A DNA stretch of 64,000 nt from Planctomycetaceae bacterium (GTDB lineage Bacteria > Planctomycetota > Planctomycetia > Planctomycetales > Planctomycetaceae). The position numbers and the translations under genes were made by a program. The notes below the pieces were generated by a model, which saw nothing but the letters and a program-made list of their open reading frames with translations, was not told the DNA's origin and did not search any database. The stretch covers positions 1,860,001 through 1,924,000 of the forward strand of contig CP051247.1 of the NCBI GenBank assembly GCA_017795105.1, given 5' to 3'. This document shows, in pieces, positions 42,517 to 54,405 of this stretch; position 1 is the stretch's first letter, and each line of letters starts with the position of its first letter.

Positions 42517-43470
42517 TTACGGTTTGATATTGCACTCGAAGTTTCGCGGTTTGACGGCCAGCAGGGAGCAGTCGAGCTCGTTCAGCAGACGCTCGGCGGT
42601 GTTGCCAAGGAACATCGCCGACAGCCCTGAACGACCTACCGTGCCGATCACGAGCAGGTCGACTTCATGCTCACGGAGCTTGTCGGCAATCACGACCTCC
42701 GCGGCTCCTTTCTCAACGTGCACCATCGTCCCGGTTTCAATCGTTCGGAAATCGGTCTGACTGAGTCGATCGGCCTGCTTCGCTTCGGCACTTTCGATTT
42801 GCTCATCGTGCAGTTTGTTGAGATCTTCAAGCGTAATTCCGCTGCCGGCCAGCTTGTAATCATCGCCCGATTCAACCACGTGCACGACATGCAGACGCAG
42901 ATCGAACATCCGGGCGACCTGAACGGCGACATTCAGAACGTCCTCGCCGGTCTCCGAGAAATCGTCGGCTGCGAGCACGCTTTCCACCGGGCGGGTCGGA
43001 TCAGGCTTGGCGACGTAAACCGGAACCGGACACTTCCGCAGCAGCTTCACAGCCGTCCGCCCGAACAGATACTGCACGAAGGTCGAACGTGATTTGCGTC
43101 CGATCACAACCAGCGAATGATCGTTCTTAACGACTTCCCGAATCAGCGTGTCGGCACTCGGCCCGAAACCGACCACGATATTCACGGTCTCGACACCAGC
43201 CTCTCTGGCACGGTCGGCAAGCATCCCCAGAACCCGTTCGGCATCGATCTCGATCTTGCACTTTTGCTCGCCACTCTCGAGCTGGATCATGTGCATCGCC
43301 TGCTCGGAAATATCGAGAGCCGTGAAGAACGTCAGCTCGCCACCAGAGGCTCTGGCAATCTTGATTCCCTTCTGCACAGCCTGTTCGCACTGAACAGAAA
43401 GATCCTCGCTGATCAGGCGATCGTCGTGGGACAGGTCAACTCCGACCAGAATTTTGGATAAGGAAATCAT
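42517..43470 (-). CDS. Tandem universal stress protein
   Basis: 317 aa with two UspA domains (about 1-155 and 160-310). Each begins with a core strand (KILVGVDLSHDD; SVLAADDFSE). Each ends with a nucleotide-loop region: VIGRKSRSTFVQYLFGRTAVKLLRKCPVPVYV, and VIGTVGRSGLSAMFLGNTAERLLNELDCSLLAV. The second loop fits the ATP-binding G-x2-G-x9-G pattern; the first is degenerate. Usp proteins act in stress tolerance, with partners unknown here. The divergent neighbour at 43.9 kb is an NtrC-type regulator, with a 433-bp shared upstream region. Confidence 0.93.
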   Translation of the reverse strand: MISLSKILVGVDLSHDDRLISEDLSVQCEQAVQKGIKIARASGGELTFFTALDISEQAMHMIQLESGEQKCKIEIDAERVLGMLADRAREAGVETVNIVVGFGPSADTLIREVVKNDHSLVVIGRKSRSTFVQYLFGRTAVKLLRKCPVPVYVAKPDPTRPVESVLAADDFSETGEDVLNVAVQVARMFDLRLHVVHVVESGDDYKLAGSGITLEDLNKLHDEQIESAEAKQADRLSQTDFRTIETGTMVHVEKGAAEVVIADKLREHEVDLLVIGTVGRSGLSAMFLGNTAERLLNELDCSLLAVKPRNFECNIKP

Positions 43471-43903
43471 CGTGAACTCTCCCGTCGATGCGCTTCAAGA
43501 TACTGACTCAATGGAGGTCGGCTGAACTCGGATCCAATCACGCAGCCGTTTTCCTCAACCGTTCATCTTACTCAAAATTCAGGGCAGGCTGAAGTATGAG
43601 TCGCCAAAGATCATCCTCGTCCCCGGTCCGGTCGACTTCATGTCATCTTTGCCAATCTCGCCGCGGGATTCACTTTCCGGTCCGCCTGGAACAGTTGTGA
43701 CAATCGCACCGGTCCGGCGGTTGACCAAACTCATCCAATCCGGGGGATTTTGTTGCCGGTCGGCAACGCGTGTCCTACCGTTGAGTACCTCTCAATGCTC
43801 TCAGCGACGGATCGTGGATGATTCGTAACTGTCTTTCTCCCGTGCTCGGGTTATTCCGATCGCGGTCCGTCGATACGTTTCAGTCACACTGCTGAGAGAA
43901 ACT
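43471..43903. other. Divergent intergenic region with one operator-like palindrome
   Basis: 433 bp between the Usp gene and the response-regulator gene. A notable element is GTTGCCGGTCGGCAAC at 43752-43767, a 7-bp perfect inverted repeat with a 2-nt centre. No coding frame of quality and no dispersed repeat was seen. Confidence 0.5.
43752..43767. promoter_or_regulatory. Operator-like palindrome GTTGCCGGTCGGCAAC
   Basis: Perfect 7+2+7 palindrome 137 nt upstream of the NtrC-type regulator gene. Spacing and symmetry fit a homodimeric regulator site such as those bound by Fis-type domains, but a chance hairpin cannot be excluded. Confidence 0.3.
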
Positions 43904-45292
<1,389 letters not shown>

Positions 45293-45316
45293 GCGACGAA
45301 ACCTGACACAAACTGA

Positions 45317-45352
45317 AGAGAGCCGCGAAGGGTAACCCTCGCGGCTCTCTTT
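45317..45352 (+). terminator. Rho-independent terminator after the response regulator
   Basis: AGAGAGCCGCGA-AGGGT pairs with ACCCTCGCGGCTCTCT, followed by TTATTGTTT. Confidence 0.85.
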
Positions 45353-45374
45353 ATTGTTTGAACCAGTTGATCGC

Positions 45375-45746
<372 letters not shown>

Positions 45747-45766
45747 GCTTTGTTCAGGGACCGTGT

Positions 45767-46441
45767 CTACCCGAGCAGTGCTTCCAGGATCTCGTCGTGC
45801 TGGCTCATGTCGGCGACGGCGACGTCGGGTTCGCAGGCGGCGAGTTCTTCGACGGTGAAGTGGCCGGTCGCGACGGCCATCACGCGGGCTCCGATGGCGC
45901 GGCCACATTTAACGTCGGCTGGCGTGTCGCCGATGACCCAGACGTCTTTCAGTCGGTCGCCGTGGCGTTCGAGTCCTGCTTCCGAGGCCAGTCGGGCGAC
46001 ATCATCACGGTCGACATGATGATCGCCGAAGGCTCCGAAACTGAAGTGATGATCGAGATCGAAATGCCGAACCTTGAGCCAGCCGCTGTGTTCGAAGTTG
46101 CCGGTCAGCAGTCCCGTCCAGTCGTTCGATTCTTTGTTGATCGCGTCCAGTACCGACGTGACTCCCGGCAGAACGACGCCGCGTCCGTCGGCCAGATGCT
46201 TCGGCAGAAGCTCGAAATAACGGGTCTGGAAGCGAAGGAACATTTCCGGTGTGTTCTCGATCCCATGCCAGGCCATGAGATCGGTCATGATCGCCCGGTC
46301 GGTGCGGCCGGCGTAGGAGATATCGCATTCGTCGATCGACTTGCCAAACTCAACCTGCAGGGCTTCTTCCATGGCCGACTGACCGGCCTGACCGGAAGTA
46401 AGCAGGGTTCCATCAACATCAAACAGAAAAAGGCGAGACAT
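45767..46441 (-). CDS. HAD-superfamily phosphatase (phosphoglycolate phosphatase-like)
   Basis: 224 aa from the ATG ending at 46441 (MSRLFLFDVDGTLL), which places motif I DVDGTL at residues 8-13 as in the family; upstream codons are not conserved in character. Motif II is LLTGNF, motif III Lys is followed by motif IV VWVIGDTPADVKCGRAIGA. A helical cap lies between motifs I and II, as in subclass C1/Gph-like enzymes. The substrate could be phosphoglycolate or another small phosphate ester. No operon partner is present. Confidence 0.9.
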   Translation of the reverse strand: MSRLFLFDVDGTLLTSGQAGQSAMEEALQVEFGKSIDECDISYAGRTDRAIMTDLMAWHGIENTPEMFLRFQTRYFELLPKHLADGRGVVLPGVTSVLDAINKESNDWTGLLTGNFEHSGWLKVRHFDLDHHFSFGAFGDHHVDRDDVARLASEAGLERHGDRLKDVWVIGDTPADVKCGRAIGARVMAVATGHFTVEELAACEPDVAVADMSQHDEILEALLG

Positions 46442-46754
46442 ACACAAAGATTCTGACTGAGACGCAGCGGGAAGACTGGTCGGGGGAAAAGTCGCTTTAC
46501 GACCGAAATTTTCTGATCGCACCGGGTACGAATGACGTTCTGGGTCCTCAACGTCCGGTTGCTCGCTGTCATCTTATCAGGCAGCGGCCCGCCGGACACT
46601 GTACAGAAGAAAACTGATCCATCTCCGATTCGAGACGGGGAAAACTTTCCCGAGCTGCGATGCGGCTTTCGCTCGAAACCGGTACACTGCGGGCTGTGAA
46701 CTATGAAACTCCGAGCTGAAATTCCGTCCGGAATTCTGGCAGACAGGTGAAGGC
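46442..46754. other. Divergent intergenic region, no gene seen
   Basis: 313 bp between the HAD gene and the PspA-like gene. No repeat family member, terminator or palindrome of note. It presumably holds both promoters. Confidence 0.35.
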
Positions 46755-47291
46755 ATGCCCTACTTCAGTCGATTGACCGATATCGTAACCTGCAGTCTCA
46801 CAGCACTGTTGAACGAGACCGACAATCCGCAGGAAGCTCTCCAGGACATTATCCGCGAGATGGAAGGCGGACTGGCCGGAGCACAGCGTTCTGTCCAATC
46901 GGCCCGGCAGAACGAAGAACGGCTGCAATCGGAGCTGGAGCAGTCCCGACAGCAGGTGGAACACTTCGACACCGAGGCTTTGCGACTGCTGAAGGAGAAC
47001 GACGAAAACGCGGCCCGCATGGCTCTGTATCGCAAGAAGGAAGCCAGCGATCTGGCCGCCGGACTGCAGCAGCAGGTCGCCGTCGCTCATTCCACCTACG
47101 AAGCCCTGATGACCACTTATCGTGCCCTCGAAGCTCGCCTGGCGGAAGCCCGTCGCAAGCTCAGCGAATACGGTCTGTCGGAGTCGGATGATTCGAAATA
47201 CGAAGCACTCACCGACACCGCTCATCAGATGCGGCAGAGCGAGGTCGAAGAAGAACTGGCCGCTCTCAAGCAGCGGCTCGATCAGTCCTGA
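46755..47291 (+). CDS. PspA/IM30-like coiled-coil protein, short form
   Basis: 178 aa, almost entirely helical. It begins MPYFSRLTDIVTCSLTALLNETDNPQEALQDIIREMEGGLAGAQRSV, the amphipathic helix and first coiled coil of PspA/Vipp1 proteins, and continues with Glu/Gln/Arg-rich heptads (AEARRKLSEYG). Typical PspA has ~220 residues; the later helices are shortened here. PspA-type proteins polymerise on the inner face of the membrane and preserve it under stress. No pspF/B/C homologue is adjacent. The last 10 nt overlap the convergent next gene. Confidence 0.83.
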   Translation: MPYFSRLTDIVTCSLTALLNETDNPQEALQDIIREMEGGLAGAQRSVQSARQNEERLQSELEQSRQQVEHFDTEALRLLKENDENAARMALYRKKEASDLAAGLQQQVAVAHSTYEALMTTYRALEARLAEARRKLSEYGLSESDDSKYEALTDTAHQMRQSEVEEELAALKQRLDQS

Positions 47292-48475
47292 CGACCAATC
47301 TGAATGCCACCATCGGTGACTTTGTACGGAATCCGCTGCGGTCCGCAAAGAGCCTTCGCCAGTTCATCGGCGTCCGCTTCCTTGATGTCGAAACTGATTC
47401 GCTGAGAGGTATCGACGCCCTGTTCTTTGAGTTTCTCGAGATCAAACTCCAGCGGTATTCCTGCCTGCTGCAGATACTTCAAGACTTCGTCGAGCGGATT
47501 CTGCTGGACACGTAACGTGAACCGTCGCTGCTTCCAACCGACGCGAGTGCTTGCATTCTTTCCGCCGGAACCGGTTCGCCATTCGCGGATCGCATCGTGC
47601 AGTTCCATGGGCCCGGTTACCTCAATCCGACGACTGCCACGGGCGTTCCAATCTGCCGCGGGAAACTCTTTGGCAAACCGTTCCTGAATGGCTTCGAGTT
47701 GAGCGGAAGGAAGTGAATAACTCTCAGTCAACGCCGCCCGTTCGGGGGCAGGAACAATTTCGATTTCGCCGTTGTCGGTCCACGCGAAGGTCAGGTCAAA
47801 TTGAAAGAGAATCAGTGACAGGATCTCGACCGCGGTCGCATCGGCCAGAAGACCGGCCCGCCAGAGATCATGCGGAATCGCTTCGGGGTTGATGATCGTC
47901 CGATCGATTTGCCCGGCCAGTTGAGTGACCATCTCGCGGGGTTCGGCAAGCAGGGGCCACTCGAACTGAGTCCTCTCCAGTAGACCAAGCCAGGTTCGCG
48001 AAGCGGCTCCCTGTTCACGGGCGGCTCGGTCCCGCACTTCCGCTTCCCGCAGTGCGATCAACGTCCGCAATCTTCGCGCGCGATCTTCCGGGATGATGAG
48101 CACGGTTGAGCCGACGGTTTCCACAATGGCTCCCTGATCAGCCGCGATCTGTTTCACGACTTCGCTCAACGCTCCGGCCACCGGCGGTTCCAGAGAAACG
48201 GAGCGAGAGGGATCAAGCCGGCGATCAAGCAGGATGGCGACCGAACGCACGTCGGCCAGTCGCTGAACAAGTCCGCCTACGGGCTCGCCTTCATCGATCA
48301 GCGAAAGCGAAGTCCATTCCTCCAGTCTCTTATCGAATTCGCTCCCTTTGAGAAGCTGACCGCCGCCCTGGGCGTTCGCGGTCGATGTGGCAATCATAAC
48401 GACGGCCAGCCAGACCAGCAGAGATCGCTCTGCGACGAGCTTCTCACTGCAGTGGAAACGATGCGACGAGTTCAT
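47282..48475 (-). CDS. Secreted protein with repeated STN/secretin-N-like modules, unknown function
   Basis: 397 aa with a basic N-terminus and a signal peptide (LLVWLAVVMIATSTANAQ). The sequence alternates ~70-residue alpha/beta modules reminiscent of secretin/TonB short N-terminal domains. Examples are EPVGGLVQRLADVRSVAILLDRRLDP... and NPLDEVLKYLQQAGIPLEFDLEKLKEQGVDTSQRISFDIKEADADELAKALCG. No barrel or pore region is present, so it is not itself a secretin. The start overlaps thpR by 32 nt on the same strand, so the two are probably co-transcribed. Its role may lie in a periplasmic assembly (inference). Confidence 0.72.
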   Translation of the reverse strand: MNSSHRFHCSEKLVAERSLLVWLAVVMIATSTANAQGGGQLLKGSEFDKRLEEWTSLSLIDEGEPVGGLVQRLADVRSVAILLDRRLDPSRSVSLEPPVAGALSEVVKQIAADQGAIVETVGSTVLIIPEDRARRLRTLIALREAEVRDRAAREQGAASRTWLGLLERTQFEWPLLAEPREMVTQLAGQIDRTIINPEAIPHDLWRAGLLADATAVEILSLILFQFDLTFAWTDNGEIEIVPAPERAALTESYSLPSAQLEAIQERFAKEFPAADWNARGSRRIEVTGPMELHDAIREWRTGSGGKNASTRVGWKQRRFTLRVQQNPLDEVLKYLQQAGIPLEFDLEKLKEQGVDTSQRISFDIKEADADELAKALCGPQRIPYKVTDGGIQIGRQD

Positions 48476-48974
48476 ACCGGGATCCTCGGCTCGTCAGTTG
48501 ACTTCGATAGAGTTGGACCGCTGAGACCGACACGAATTGTGGCGGCAGAGTCTGAGCGGAGTTGAGAAACTGTTCGACCACCGGATTATCTCCCGGCCGG
48601 CGGGTTCTGGCTACCGTGATGTGCGGTGAATAGGGACGTTTCTCCAGAGCGAAGCCGGCGGCGGAAAGGCGCTCACCAAGATCTGCGTGCAGAACCTGCA
48701 ACGCCCTGCTCTTCTCGACGCCGATCCAGAGGATCTTTCCCTCTCGACCGGAAAACGTTCCGCATCCCGATAAAACGATCGAGAACTCCGCCTGTTCGAC
48801 CCCAGACAACGCCTCCACCACCGTGGACTCGTCCGCTTCTCCCAGAAAGTGCAGCGTGAGATGCAGATTCTCGCTGCGAATCGGACGAACACTCTTCGAC
48901 CCGGGCGGGATGATCGTCTCAAGTTGCGCCCGTACGTCGGCGGAAAAGTCGATCGCGGTGAAGAGCCGAGCCAT
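48444..48974 (-). CDS. thpR: RNA 2',3'-cyclic phosphodiesterase (2H family)
   Basis: 176 aa of the LigT/ThpR 2H phosphoesterase family, which opens 2',3'-cyclic phosphate RNA ends and can ligate tRNA halves in vitro. Both catalytic HxT motifs are present: His38-Leu-Thr-Leu (ENLHLTLHFLGE) and His118-Ile-Thr-Val (YSPHITVAR). MARLFTAIDFS is a typical N-terminus. It overlaps the following secreted protein gene by 32 nt. The rho-2 gene upstream ends 84 nt before it, with a terminator between. Confidence 0.93.
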   Translation of the reverse strand: MARLFTAIDFSADVRAQLETIIPPGSKSVRPIRSENLHLTLHFLGEADESTVVEALSGVEQAEFSIVLSGCGTFSGREGKILWIGVEKSRALQVLHADLGERLSAAGFALEKRPYSPHITVARTRRPGDNPVVEQFLNSAQTLPPQFVSVSAVQLYRSQLTSRGSRYELVASFPLQ

Positions 48975-49004
48975 CCCGATTTCCCGAGGACCAGTGAAAT
49001 GAAA

Positions 49005-49033
49005 CGAGGCGGACGAAAAACTCGCCCGCCTCG
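49005..49033 (-). terminator. Terminator after the second rho gene
   Basis: CGAGGCGG and CCGCCTCG form an 8-bp stem with a loop containing GAGTTTTTCGT, followed on the minus strand by TTTCATTTC. It separates rho-2 from thpR. Confidence 0.7.
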
Positions 49034-49057
49034 ACTGATTCTTACAACAGCAGTCGC

Positions 49058-50620
<1,563 letters not shown>

Positions 50621-51841
50621 AAATCTTTCCTAAAATGCGGTGCGAATCGGCCACGCGATTCGCCTTCAAACAACGCGAAACCTGCGGATCATCCGAGCGG
50701 CTTCGCTCAATATCTGAACGACTCAGCAAAAGGAAACGGCAGAAAAAACTGCGGCGTCCGCTGCGTCCGTTCTCAGCTTACTTGAAACAATTCATCTGTC
50801 GGCGCGCGGACAGGTCCGACCGCACCGGGCGATTGAAATATGGACAATGGAAACACAGGCACGACCCGGTTCCATTCCAGGGGATATCCGGAGATATCCC
50901 GGTCGCCGTTACTTCACGCCTTCCCCTAAAACGAAGGCGTTCGTCAGACCGGTTCTCCGGCGGACGAAAGAAGCTTCAGCTCAAGGGTTTGCGAAGATGC
51001 GAACCCTTTTGGAAGATCTTGAACAGACTGGCGATGTCTTCGCCGGAGCTGCGATCTGGAGTCCTTTCCCTGTTGCTCATTCCTGGACTGCAAAATCCAA
51101 GCCGGAACGAGCCATTAACGAAACGTGCGCGGCGTCATCCAGCCGCAGCGATTCTCGTTGACGATGAAATTCCATTTTCAAGTGACTCAGGGGGAGATCA
51201 GTCAGACGATCCCGAGGTGTTCCTCCGCTCCAACCCATGGCCCGGGTCCGGAGTGGAATAAGCTCGAAACATCACCGGGTTGACGCATCAGTTCCGGGAG
51301 AAGCCTTTCTGGTCGATTCCCGACGCCAGTTTGTGACTCATCGACTGTAATGCGACTCTCTTACAGTGTCCGACTGTCTGTAAGGTGCAGGTCGTTCCGC
51401 AACGACCGAAAATCCGCGTATCAGAAACCGATTACCGGCTGCGAGATCCAACTGAAGAGAGAAGCAATCTTCAGCAGCCTGTAAACGCCTTCCAGCTTAT
51501 GGACGAATCCGGAATCCTGTCTCAGGCAATCCGGCACACGCCGTCATAAATTAAGGACGTTTGTGTCGTGAAAGATCGTGTCTGCCAGCGATAGGTGCCC
51601 AGCAAGGCAACCCGTCAGAAATTGAATGTAACGATCTTGTGCGTGGTGTGAGAGGCAACTCGTTGACCGAGAGACAACTCATTCACACACCACCAGTATT
51701 GCCCACATGTCAAAGCGTGTCAATGGATCTTCATTCGTGAATTATGAACACGCTGCCGATTTTTTATGAGTGTCTCCGCCGGTTGTCACGCGAGTCTTCG
51801 GGACTCACCGCCCGTGGAATCAACAATCGTCCGAACCGCTG
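50621..51841. other. 1.2-kb gene-free region upstream of the second rho
   Basis: Between rho-2 and the upstream thioredoxin-like gene, both on the minus strand. A 208-codon plus-strand frame (50635-51261) is Arg/Ser-rich without family features and is rejected. The region holds several hairpins: GGGATATC/GATATCCC at 50881-50900, mutually exclusive pairings at 51344-51383, GGTCGTT/AACGACC at 51390-51407, and a two-stem structure at 51572-51703. A long rho leader, a small RNA, or both are possible. Confidence 0.5.
51572..51703. ncRNA. Candidate structured RNA or leader element
   Basis: AAGATCGT at 51572-51579 pairs perfectly with ACGATCTT at 51631-51638. Four nt later GTGGTGTG (51643-51650) pairs with CACACCAC (51696-51703). 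Inside the second stem, CTCG-TTGAC-CGAG forms a further hairpin. Two adjacent closed stems in non-coding sequence suggest a folded RNA. The strand is undetermined, and I could not match it to a known class (not tmRNA, SRP, RNase P or a riboswitch I recognise). Confidence 0.35.
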
Positions 51842-52846
51842 CTAGCGGATCAAGGTCGCTTCCACATCGGCTGGCCGGAGCACGTGACGGGTATTGGTAT
51901 AACGCTCCGGATCGAGCTCAAACAGCCGGCGGTTCTCTTCGGAGGTAAACAGGTAGAGTTCGTCGTTGTAGTAAGCAGCAAACTCGGTGGTCCCTGGCAG
52001 AGCCCGATCGGATTCCCAGATGATAACCGGATCGCAGCCCAGCAGGCGGGGAGCGAACCTGATCGGGTCGGCGTCGAACTGGTCCTTCTCGGCTTGCCCG
52101 GCGAACTGATATCGCTGTTTCTTGAAAATACTGGCCCAGGTCTCTGCCCCCTTCACCCAGTCGCGACGGGTATGCAAACTGACCGGACAGAAACCGTCGA
52201 GAGCCAGGAAGACCACTTCCGGTTCATCGGCCTTGCGGCTCTGAGGCTCTTCGACCAGAGCTTCCTGCTGACGTTCTTCCAGTTTCTCCTGCGTGCTCAC
52301 CGGGCTGGCCGTCGGCAGTTCGCCCTCTTCGCCCAGATGAATCTTCCACATCGATGTCGGCGCAGGATCGTTGCCGGCGTTCTTTCGCGCTTCAACGAGG
52401 GCCTGAGATTTCTGATACCGGTCGGCCACTTCGAGCCCACTGCGGACGAATTCCTGAAACGAAGCCATGCCGACAAGTTTGGCCAGCATACGTCCGTTGG
52501 CATCGATGAAAACGTCGGTCGGGTAAGAATCGACGCCGTAGTTGCGAGCCAGATCAGCGGCCTGGTCGCCGTTAACTTTCAGCAGAACAATTTTGCCCCC
52601 CATCTGTGGTTCAAGCTGGGGAGAACTGAAGACCGTCTGATCCATTCGGCGGCAGGGGCCGCACCAGTCGGTGTAGAAGTGCAGCAGCACCGGAATATTG
52701 TTTTCGCGAGCAGCAGCCATCGCCTTCTGAAAATCGTGCTGCATCAGTCGCGGTGCCTGCGCAAAGGCACTGCTCGCCGACAGAGTCAACAGGAGTGACA
52801 AAGTCAGACTGCAGATGAATGGCTTCGCGGAAATGATCGATCGCAT
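51842..52846 (-). CDS. Exported thioredoxin-like protein with a C-terminal YHS-like domain
   Basis: 334 aa: signal peptide (ICSLTLSLLLTLSASSAFA), then a thioredoxin fold with active-site W-C62-G-P-C65 (LLHFYTDWCGPCRRMD) and the cis-Pro region YGVDSYPTDVFIDANGRML. A Glu/Gln-rich linker follows (~190-215). The C-terminal ~120 residues include FLALDGFCPVSLHTRRDW and LLGCDPVIIW...YYNDELYLFTSEENRRLFELDPERY, which resemble YHS metal-binding domains, possibly in two copies. A periplasmic thiol-disulfide or metal-linked redox role is likely. A stretch of ~300 bp lies upstream before the divergent oxidoreductase gene. Confidence 0.86.
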   Translation of the reverse strand: MRSIISAKPFICSLTLSLLLTLSASSAFAQAPRLMQHDFQKAMAAARENNIPVLLHFYTDWCGPCRRMDQTVFSSPQLEPQMGGKIVLLKVNGDQAADLARNYGVDSYPTDVFIDANGRMLAKLVGMASFQEFVRSGLEVADRYQKSQALVEARKNAGNDPAPTSMWKIHLGEEGELPTASPVSTQEKLEERQQEALVEEPQSRKADEPEVVFLALDGFCPVSLHTRRDWVKGAETWASIFKKQRYQFAGQAEKDQFDADPIRFAPRLLGCDPVIIWESDRALPGTTEFAAYYNDELYLFTSEENRRLFELDPERYTNTRHVLRPADVEATLIR

Positions 52847-53142
52847 GGCACGTTCCTCAGCTTACAGTGGCTCATTAGTCGTATCGGTTCCCTTCTCTGC
52901 TAAACGAAAGTGGGCCTTGTCAGGGGACGCGATTCTTCACAAGAAGCGTCGCAATCGCGGGATTGTGACGAATCCTCGACCGAAGCAATCGCTATAACCT
53001 GCAGGGTCCGCAGGGCTTTTAAATCCAGGCTCTGACCACACCGGCTATTTTCTTCAGTGGGAATCGTCTCGTGCGGACTAGAATGACCCACGCCTGAATC
53101 CGCCCACTTTGAAGCTTTAACGTGCCCTGAGGAATATCTGCG

Positions 53143-54405
53143 TTGAGAATCGCGATTATTGGCTCTGGTATTTCTGGTCTGACCTGTGCCCATGTGTTGC
53201 ACAAAGACCATGAGATCACGCTGTTCGAAGCCAACGACTATCTCGGCGGGCATTCGCACACCGTCGAAGTGACCGAGGATGACCGAACGATTCCGATCGA
53301 TACGGGATTCATCGTCTACAACGAGCGCACCTACCCCAACTTCGTGAATCTGCTCAAAGAGCTCAACGTCCCCACCCAGCCGACGCGAATGGGCTTCAGC
53401 GTTCGCTGCCATGAGACCAACTTCGAATACAACGGGGAAACACTGCTCGGACTTTTCTCTGATCGCCGCAATCTGGTCCGCCCGCGGTTCTACAGAATGG
53501 TGAGGGACATTAGCCGCTTCTACCGCGATACGGCGGCCTATCTTCAGGAACGCGACGAGAACGACGATCAGACCGTGCTTGAGTTTGCGAAGGAGAAGAA
53601 CTACTCCGAGGCGTTTCTCAGGTACCATCTGCTGCCGATGGGAGCCGCCATCTGGTCGTGCGATTTGCAGACCTTCGGCGAGTTCCCGTTTCGATTTGTC
53701 GCCCGCTTTTATGAGAACCACGGGCTCGTCCAACTTTCCGATCGACCAATCTGGCGAACAATCACGGGCGGTTCTCGCGAGTACGTGGCCCGCATGACGG
53801 CGAGCTTCCGCGATCGCATCCGTCTCAGTTCGCCAGTCACAGCGGTAACGCGAACCGAGGATGGTGTGCAGCTCTCGACGTCTTCAAATTCCGAACAGTT
53901 TGATCACGTTATCTTCGCCTGCCACAGCGATACGGCTCTGCGAATTCACCAGCAGCCGGACGAAACGGAGCGTGAGATCCTCGAAGATTTCCCCTATACG
54001 CCGAACGTTGCCATCCTGCACACGGATACTTCGGTTCTCCCCCGTTATGAACAATCGTGGGCGAGCTGGAACTATGCGCTCTATCCCGACCGTGACGATG
54101 TCGCGACACTGACCTATCAAATGAATATTCTGCAGTCGATCCAGTCGCGCGAGGTTTACTGCGTTACACTCAACTCCCGCGACCTGATTGATCCGGAGCG
54201 GATCTGCGGCGAGTTCCGTTATGACCATCCGGTCTTCACCGTCCGGCGGGATCAGGCCCAGAAGCGGCATTCGGAAATGATCGATCGTCAGGGCATCTCC
54301 TACTGTGGAGCCTACTGGCGAAACGGATTCCATGAAGATGGCGTCGTCAGTGCGCTGGCGGTCTGTGAGAAACTTGGCATTCGTCCCCCCTGGAGCGTGG
54401 CATGA
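53143..54405 (+). CDS. FAD-dependent amine-oxidase-like oxidoreductase (COG2907)
   Basis: 420 aa with an N-terminal FAD/NAD Rossmann motif (RIAIIGSGISGLTCAHVL...FEANDYLGGHSHTVEV), the amine-oxidase/phytoene-desaturase-like middle and a C-terminal FAD segment (GISYCGAYWRNGFHEDGVVSALAVCEKL). It matches the COG2907 group, usually encoded with a DUF1365 protein and a cyclopropane-fatty-acid synthase; a role in lipid modification is inferred from that linkage. TTG start with GAGG ~11 nt upstream. It overlaps the DUF1365 gene by 4 nt (ATGA). Confidence 0.9.
   Translation: MRIAIIGSGISGLTCAHVLHKDHEITLFEANDYLGGHSHTVEVTEDDRTIPIDTGFIVYNERTYPNFVNLLKELNVPTQPTRMGFSVRCHETNFEYNGETLLGLFSDRRNLVRPRFYRMVRDISRFYRDTAAYLQERDENDDQTVLEFAKEKNYSEAFLRYHLLPMGAAIWSCDLQTFGEFPFRFVARFYENHGLVQLSDRPIWRTITGGSREYVARMTASFRDRIRLSSPVTAVTRTEDGVQLSTSSNSEQFDHVIFACHSDTALRIHQQPDETEREILEDFPYTPNVAILHTDTSVLPRYEQSWASWNYALYPDRDDVATLTYQMNILQSIQSREVYCVTLNSRDLIDPERICGEFRYDHPVFTVRRDQAQKRHSEMIDRQGISYCGAYWRNGFHEDGVVSALAVCEKLGIRPPWSVA

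Noticed and set aside
50635..51261. 208-codon frame upstream of the second rho
   Set aside because: Arg/Ser-rich, no ribosome-binding site, no family features; overlaps hairpins.
51541..51770. tmRNA, SRP RNA or RNase P RNA
   Set aside because: None of the diagnostic conserved segments (tRNA-like ends, SRP tetraloop region, RNase P core) is present.
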